Source: Solanum dulcamara
Taxonomy: Eukaryota > Streptophyta > Magnoliopsida > Solanales > Solanaceae
DNA length: 64,000 bases
Assembly (NCBI RefSeq): GCF_947179165.1
Contig: NC_077247.1
Span: 40,592,935 to 40,656,934 of the forward strand
Direction: 5' to 3'
How positions within the stretch are numbered: the first letter of the stretch is position 1; each line of letters begins with the position of its first letter. Shown here piece by piece: positions 57,524-64,000 of this stretch. A program made the position numbers and the translations under genes. Below the pieces are notes generated by a model. It did no database searches. It saw nothing but the letters and a program-made list of their open reading frames with translations, and had not been told where the DNA came from.

Positions 57524-59675
57524 TGATAGTTTGCCTTCGTACCAAAAACAAATGTTTGAATTCAGTTAGATGTTTAAAGAATGTTTGAATTAATTTATTT
57601 TTCTAAAATAAAGTTATATTTGGACATAAAAAAAACTAGATATGAAGCTCCTTTGGTCATATATTTATGGAATTAAAATTTGAGGGTTAAAGGTGTGATT
57701 TTTATTTTTTTTCGTAAAATTGCGTTTTAACATAGATTATACTTAAAAATATTTACATTCAAGCGCTAGTAAACATTTATGAGTAATTATTTTTAATTCT
57801 TGAGATGCACATTTAAACCAATATTTAAATATTTATAAGCAACAAAAATAAATTTACAAATATTGAAATTCAATACTAAGAATAGTATTATTTTTTTAAT
57901 TCAAATTGAAGCAAGAGATACGCTATATCGTCACAGAGTATTAAATTTGCAGTAACTTGTATAATACTTTTAACCAGTGAGTCAAGGCCAGTTCTTGGAA
58001 AATTGGGATGCTCTGCTTTTCCAACTGTAACTTTGACAAGTAAGGTTCCTTCAGTAAATGCATCCCTTCCAGTAAATTCCATTTTTATGATTCAATTCAA
58101 TTTTTCTTACTCAATCAATAATTATCTCTACCTAATTCATTCATAATTAATCATGTCCTAACAAACTAAGCTAATCAATTAATTAACCATAACACAAGTA
58201 GCATTATTTTGATCAGTAAGTATAACAACTCAAATATGATAAAGTAACCATCAATTTATGGTGAACATTGAGTCTAAGTGAAATTTCTTTACATAACAAT
58301 TAATATGCGTGAACAACATAGTAAAGGAATTCAACATCAAATAAATAAACATTGAACGCAAGTCAAAAACAATAAATCAATTTGCACAATTAATGTAGCC
58401 ATTTATTATTTCCTGTTAGTGGCTTACTTTCTGGCTCCTCCCCAACCGAGAGATTAGTCAAAATAACTAGTACTAGTAGGTCTTCTGTATCAATTTAATT
58501 TTAAGTCAGTAAATGGGACAACCTTGTAATTAAACGACTCCCCTAAAAGAAGATTAATTAAATTCAATACATTAGTCCTTTCTTTAAATACAATGAAATA
58601 ACTGGGATAATGGTAAGTTCATTATTTTTAATTACTCTGGATCATAATATTGATTGCTCAAGTATGATTATCCAAAAGGAGAAGAGGACAACAGTATTGG
58701 CATAAGCATTTAACTGATGATCAGTGGTATTTATTACAAACATGACATACCAAGCAAGTGGGGTGGTGGGGTCAGCTGCAGGTTAACCACAGATTAGATT
58801 AGGAACCAAGGTCAAAAAATACACCCAGTAGTTAACAAGGACAACCACAAAATCAAAGATTTTTATTAGAAAAATTTGCGATACTAGTCCCTCAACTGTT
58901 CATAGATTTTTAATTCAATCTTTTATTCCAATTTTGATTGTGAAATTTCATAAATCTTGTAAATTACTAACTGTTGAACTACTATTAAATTTTATAAGGG
59001 TTCATGTTAAATATGCACTAATATTTTATATTTGAAAAGAATATAATTATAGTAAGAATCTTAAATTATATGATATTTTTCTTATCTAAAAATGGGAAAA
59101 GGCATACATTAGAATTTGCATAATATTGGTTATATTTTCAATTTCATTAGAAAAATAGCTTAGCTATCATTAAAACGAATCAAGATACATGATATTTCAA
59201 ATTCAATTTTTTAGTGAAAATAGAAATACTTAGTGATTTTTTGGTGTCTATCCAAGTTATAGTAGATATAGCTACATGATATCTCCTCGAACATTACTAT
59301 TACAAAAGAAAAATTATATGTTAATAATAAGGACCAAAATTAAAGTATGTCACAAGTTGAGGGATGAAAAGCACAAACATACCATTTTATTATCCAAGGT
59401 CATCACTAGTCATATCTTCATTATCATCATCTTCATCAATCCAAAACCATAACCATAACCAAAACCTAAAAAACACCCTTCATTTCTTTTACATACCTTG
59501 TCTTCTTACTTACTAAAGTTCCCCCCTTCTTTTTTCTTCTTTCCTTCCTTATTAACCTTTCCCCATGAATAAAGATGGTTCCTTTTTTGTTTGAAATCAT
59601 CTTGACACTAAATCTAATCATCTACTAACTCTTAACACAAAAAAGATAGTAAAAAGAGTATTAGATGTTTCAGCC
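57524..59675. other. Intergenic region upstream of the ZHD gene
   Basis: A 64-codon frame at 58082-57888 (minus, MEFTGRDAFTEGTLLVKVTV..) has an ordinary amino-acid mix and could be a small exon, but I recognise no family and see no splice partner. The last 250 bp are C/T-rich on the plus strand (CCCCCCTTCTTTTTTCTTCT near 59520), typical of a plant 5' UTR. No TATA box could be assigned with confidence. Confidence 0.4.
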
Positions 59676-60707
59676 ATGGACTTAACCAACAACAGCACAA
59701 CTATTACTACTACTACTACTACAATAGTCAAAACCCCAGAAGCTGAAATTGGAACCCCAACTCAGATCCAAAAATTGAAACCCTTTCCTCTCAGTAATGG
59801 TGTTCTTAAAAGGAAAAATCCTCTTAACCATCATCACCCTGTTGTGGTTATTTACAGAGAGTGTCTCAAAAACCATGCTGCAAGCTTAGGTGGTCATGCT
59901 GTTGATGGGTGTGGGGAATTTTTACCTTCTCCTGCAGCTAACCCAACTGACCCAACATCTCTAAAATGTGCTGCTTGTGGTTGTCACCGTAATTTTCACC
60001 GCCGTGAACCGGAAGAACCGGTTGTAATCCCGCCGCCACCTATAGCCACCGCGGTGCTGGAGTACCAACCTCATCATCGCCACCATCCTCCTCCACCTAT
60101 GCCGCTACCGCCGCGTGGGGACCATAGTAGTCCGAATTCTCCATCTCCACCGCCGATTTCATCGGCTTATTACCCAGCCTCTGCACCCCATATGCTTTTG
60201 GCTCTCAGTGCTGGGTTTTCTGGGGAGAAAAATCCGAACCCGACATCAGCTCCGTTAGCTAATTCTAACGGGAGGAAGCGTTTCAGAACGAAATTCACTC
60301 CTGATCAGAAGGTGAAAATGCTGGAATTCGCAGAAAGAGTTGGATGGAAAATGCAGAAGCGAGATGAAGATCTAGTGAGCAATTTCTGCAACGAAATTGG
60401 AGTTGAAAAAGGGGTTCTAAAGGTATGGATGCACAATAACAAGAACACATTCGGGAAGAAATCAGATCAACCCACCTCCGGCGACGGCGTCGGCGACAAC
60501 GACAACAACCACCACCAGAATGGTAACACTAACACCGTTAATGGTTTTTGTATTGTTAGTAGAAATAATAATGATAACAACAACACCGACTCAGAATTTC
60601 AGCAGCAGCAGCATGAAAGTAACATTGACAACAAAAAAGGCATAATCCACCACCTTCAAACAAGTGATAGTGTTGTTGTTACTAATGGGTCTTCTTCTTC
60701 TTCTTAA
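59676..60707 (+). CDS. Zinc-finger homeodomain (ZF-HD/ZHD) transcription factor
   Basis: The gene encodes a 343-residue nuclear DNA-binding protein in one intronless exon, as is usual in this plant family. The ZF-HD dimerisation domain spans about residues 57-110: [34 protein letters not shown], with C63, C79, C98, C101, C103, H104 and H108. A Pro/His-rich linker follows (about 112-175). The homeodomain is at about 199-263 ([13 protein letters not shown].. [11 protein letters not shown]), with WMHN in the recognition helix, a ZHD signature. KRKN (45-48) and GRKR (199-202) are possible nuclear localisation signals. The tail is Asn-, Gln- and Ser-rich. The first ATG (59676) is preceded by a pyrimidine-rich leader. 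Members form homo- and heterodimers and bind ATTA-containing sites. Which ZHD number it is cannot be told here. Confidence 0.95.
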   Translation: MDLTNNSTTITTTTTTIVKTPEAEIGTPTQIQKLKPFPLSNGVLKRKNPLNHHHPVVVIYRECLKNHAASLGGHAVDGCGEFLPSPAANPTDPTSLKCAACGCHRNFHRREPEEPVVIPPPPIATAVLEYQPHHRHHPPPPMPLPPRGDHSSPNSPSPPPISSAYYPASAPHMLLALSAGFSGEKNPNPTSAPLANSNGRKRFRTKFTPDQKVKMLEFAERVGWKMQKRDEDLVSNFCNEIGVEKGVLKVWMHNNKNTFGKKSDQPTSGDGVGDNDNNHHQNGNTNTVNGFCIVSRNNNDNNNTDSEFQQQQHESNIDNKKGIIHHLQTSDSVVVTNGSSSSS

Positions 60708-60900
60708 TCTCTAATCAGATACGGATGACCCAAAAAAAAATTGCACAAATAAAGTTTTAACTAGAATTTAGTGCAAGGAAGAGAAAAATTTCGAGGCTGG
60801 TTTTATTAGTCACGTTTATTTGTTTTTTTTTTCTCTTAGAGCTGTTTTATGCTTTGTTCGTAAGGATTAGTGCTCAGCTTGATGAGGATAACACTAGAAA
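60708..60900 (+). terminator. ZHD 3' UTR with poly(A) signal
   Basis: AATAAA at about 60748-60753 stands 40 bases after the stop codon, in the position of a plant near-upstream element. A T-rich stretch (60820-60833) follows. The cleavage site is not determined. Confidence 0.5.
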
Positions 60901-61560
60901 TCAAGATTGTTCTAATGAGCGATTTAATTTGTTAATTTTTCTTCTTTTTGCTTACTGCTGGCCTTGTAAATTAGTTATGCTACTTAATTACTATAATCTC
61001 ATTTGAGTCAGAAACTTAGTTTTTAATCTTCCCCTTTTCTCATGATAGCTGATGAGCATTGATTCCTTTCCCTTCTGTTTCTCTTTTTTACACTTTTTTT
61101 CTGTTGATTTGCTTCTTTTTTTTTTTAAGTTAAGAAAATTGCATGTCTGCAATTGGGTACAGTATATAATTTTCTGTGGCATTTTGTCAGACAAAAAAAG
61201 AGAGAGGAGTGACAGGGTAGTAGGGACGATGGGCGTGGGGGGTCGGACGGTGTTCCGTTTCGATTCTCGTCTGAGATGATGAAGCACAGAGTGACTTAAA
61301 CATGCATTGATTTTGAACGATTTACAGATAATAATTTAATTATCATAGTATTCTACATTCTGATTGGATTGTGCTATTTATATGGAAGAGTATATAATAC
61401 TAATAATGTATTTTGGCAAATGAAATACCACGGTCTAATAATCACGCTTCTGATTAATTCATACTATTAGTACTAGTCACAAAATTTCTGACAATAGTTT
61501 CATTAATTCGAAATTCATGTCAAGTAGATCTCGTTGTTTGAAAAAATGTTTTTGGGCAGA
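60901..61560. other. Non-coding DNA downstream of the ZHD gene
   Basis: T-rich runs and a short GC-richer stretch (61200-61275, GTGGGGGGTCGGACGG). No gene or known repeat recognised. Confidence 0.35.
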
Positions 61561-61842
61561 ATGCTTTGGGATGCACCGGGCCATTATCGTTCAGCTCCCA
61601 TTACTTAGTATTGCATACTTAGGAGGGCAGCATGCTTTGGGATGCACCGGGCCATTATCGTTCAGCTCCCTAATTTTTTAAAGTGGCATCGGGTTATCGT
61701 TCAGCTCCCTAATTTTTCAAAGTGGCATCGGGTTTGGATCGCAGGGAATCATAACATAGGGGACGTCTAATTCTTTTGCCATTGAAAAGGCATGTGTCCG
61801 AACGTTATATTGAAGGCACATGTGTTCGAACGTTATATTGAA
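61561..61842. repeat. Two sets of short tandem repeats
   Basis: ATGCTTTGGGATGCACCGGG then CCATTATCGTTCAGCTCCC occurs at 61561-61599 and 61632-61670. A variant ending in the same TTATCGTTCAGCTCCC follows (61671-61709), and a partial TAATTTTTCAAAGTGGCATC unit at 61710-61732. A second pair built on CGAACGTTATATTGAA lies at 61789-61814 and 61815-61842. Confidence 0.85.
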
Positions 61843-62917
61843 TGTACAATTAAGATTACACTACGTAAATACATGCGATGATTAATTACCAATGAAGACA
61901 TGAATTGTTAAATTAAATCTATACAATTTCTTCTTCTGGACTGTAAGCGTATATCTATTCTATCGTCCACAGTAACGTTATGAGAATTTTTAAATGATGA
62001 GTTAGGGATTTATGTAGACAATATTTCGAGTAGCATTTTCCTTCAAACAGTACTCTTATTATTTAGACCTCCTTTTGTGGGTTTAAATTGGAACATATTG
62101 ACAGAGTATAATATGTTATGTTATTGCAAGTTGTTTATCTTTTTTAAAACTCACCATATTATGATTATTTTAAGCAGTTACTGCATGTTAATTGTATTAT
62201 TGGATCCACTAAATATATACTATATTAGTGCACAAAATCTAAAATATTTTTGCTTTAGTCTAATCAAAGATTTCGTCGTATAATAACCACTTGATAACTT
62301 AATTGTTAATTTAACAAATCGTACTACTTATAGTAATGTTTGTTTGTTGTTATATAGTACTATGAAAAGGTTTAAGCATTTTGGGGTTATGTGCAAAGGT
62401 AGTTTGTTGGGCTGGATACGGACAAAATTCTATCCACTTAAGATAATCTTAATTAAAGGAATATATCCTTAGGAGGTGATTAAACTCTAGTTAACAACAA
62501 TTAAGCTATCAACAAACTTGAGTAAAAATTACTCTCCCATTATATATTATATATTAGTTGTCAACATTATTAAAATATATATTTCCAAATATTTATCAAT
62601 TCATAAATCAATATAAAATTAATTAAATTTTATTATTTTATTTCTTAAATTAATTATTTTTGAAAGTAAATAATATTAATTAAATTGAAAAAAACTAAGG
62701 GCAAATTATTAAAAGGAGAGTTATTTCTAATTTTTGAAAAGCATGTGGAAGAAAAATATAATAATTATTATGAGATGGAGAAAGTATAAGAATCAGAATT
62801 CAAATCTCGATTGAACAAGAAATGACGAAAAATCTTCCTTCATTCATCTTACTTTTGATAGATATAACTTCTCTTTATATGTGTACTAACAAGTATATTT
62901 TTCGAAAATATTTTTTT
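61843..62917. other. AT-rich intergenic DNA, no gene seen
   Basis: No exon or RNA gene was recognised. Short frames here lack codon bias. Confidence 0.4.
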
Positions 62918-64000
62918 AGTATTTGTTTGGTGAATGAAATATATTTTTTTAGAAAATATCATTTTTATTTGTTAGAGAATAGAAAATACTTTTTAGAGAA
63001 TAGTTTCTAATTTGAAATTGAATCCCGCTAATCAATTAAGGATCCGACTTCGACATTCGAATCGAGATACAATTTCGACCATTGATCCGGGATCCGCCCC
63101 AAAAATTAACTCGAGATCTAACCCTAACTCCTAACTCGAGACCTGACATTCAAAATGGGATCCAATTCTGACACTAGAGTGGAGACACGATTCTGACGAT
63201 AGATCCGGAATTCGAACCTGGACTTGACCTCAACCTGACATCGAACATTCAAACTAGGACTCGATCTTGATCCCGAAATCTAAACCGAAACACAAGCCCA
63301 ACGACTGACCCGGGATCCAACCCATAATACCCGATCCTCATTCGGGATCCAACATTTAAATTAGGGCTCAACTCCGTCACTGACATTCGAACCTGAACAT
63401 GACCCCAACAATCGATCTGAAACTCAATCCCAACCCCCAACTAGGGACCCAAACCCAACTCGAGACCCAACAATCACTTCGGGACTTAAGCTCTGAATTC
63501 GAATTCGGCCCCTACAACCGACCTCAATATTCGACCCCAACTATTGATCCGGGTTCCAAACATGACATCTAACACCTTATTTGAAATTTTTCCTCGATTC
63601 TTGATTCAAAACTCTACTCTAACACTCGACTCAAAATTCCATTCCGACACTTTACTCGAGATCCAACCTCGACTCTTGATCGGAATCCAACTCCGAAATC
63701 CGACTTCGAATCCTGATTCAAAATCAACACCCAATTTGTGATTCGACTTGAGAGTTGAGCGTTGGGTCTCAAATTGAAGTCGGGAGTTGGATGCCGAATC
63801 GAGAATCGAGAGTCGGATTCCAAATTAGTATTAGGAATTGGTACTTGAGACTTGAATTAGGATGAAAAAGCTGAGGTTTGAGGCTGAAAAATGTTTTTCT
63901 TATTTTTTTGATAGTAAGTCATTTTTTTAAAATTTAAGTAAAATAAGTTATTTGAAAAACATTTTTAAAAATATTTAAGCTATTTAAATATGAGAGAATT
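62918..64000. repeat. GTGTTTGGT-family repeat with GACTC array (member 3, cut by window end)
   Basis: The left edge TTTGTTTGGTGAATGAAAT leads into an A/T block and then, at about 63010-63860, a degenerate 20-25mer array (GGGATCCAAC, GACTCGAGAC, CGACCCC). The right end (AAGTCATTTTTTTAAAATTTAAG..AAGCTATTTAAATATGAGA) matches the right ends of members 1 and 2 up to the window edge. Confidence 0.6.

Noticed and set aside
61199..61240. miRNA-like precursor around AGAGAGGAGTGACAGGG
   Set aside because: No fold-back partner was found nearby and it does not match a known plant miRNA.

Overview
This window is plant nuclear DNA, almost certainly from the Solanaceae and probably Solanum or a close relative. 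The evidence is GT-AG introns, AT-rich intergenic DNA, a tRNA-derived SINE of the TS/SolS kind, a Tekay/Del-type chromovirus with very long LTRs, and a Mutator-like element (MULE) that carries an Ulp1-like protease gene next to its transposase. The species call is inference. No prokaryotic feature, CRISPR array, rRNA or tRNA gene was seen.

Only three coding genes look intact: two near-identical RING-H2 E3 ligase genes (4745-5467 and 25758-26480, both minus) and one zinc-finger homeodomain (ZHD) transcription factor (59676-60707, plus). The rest is layers of decayed mobile elements and pseudogenes.

Layout. 1-770: a SINE with target duplication inside an older repeat. 2030-6650: the first RING gene among decayed copies of its own 3' end, with three 140-bp repeats in its promoter region. 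About 6930-23602: one large MULE, holding a MURA-like transposase pseudogene (plus, four exons, SWIM finger) tail-to-tail with an Ulp1/C48 protease pseudogene (minus, about ten exons). It was later invaded by a 3.5-kb solo LTR, a 2.2-kb solo LTR lying inside the protease reading frame, and a 1.04-kb MULE-type MITE in a protease intron. 24252-41830: a direct copy of 3251-9607 (LINE remnant, RING gene, MULE left end and transposase 5' half), split by an 11.2-kb Tekay retrotransposon (28288-39501, minus, TSD GTAAC). The empty site is still visible in the first copy near 7282. 41831-43666: LINE end, copia integrase fragment, LTR-like end and a miniature LTR element (TRIM). 43748-48105: a decayed multi-exon SMC4 (condensin) pseudogene. 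48541-59600: MITEs, a degenerate minisatellite-bearing repeat family and AT-rich DNA. 59676-60753: the ZHD gene and its 3' UTR. 60900-64000: non-coding DNA, short tandem repeats and another copy of the minisatellite family.

Inferred order of events: the MULE inserted and acquired a frameshift; a 6.35-kb segment containing its left half and the RING gene was duplicated; the Tekay element landed in the second copy; that element collected C-to-T type nonsense changes, and one of its LTRs had about 0.3 kb replaced by a poly(A)-tailed retroposed sequence. A striking unexplained signal is the dense TGATACAT/ATGTATCA motif throughout the introns and flanks of the MULE and in a related MITE at 57 kb.
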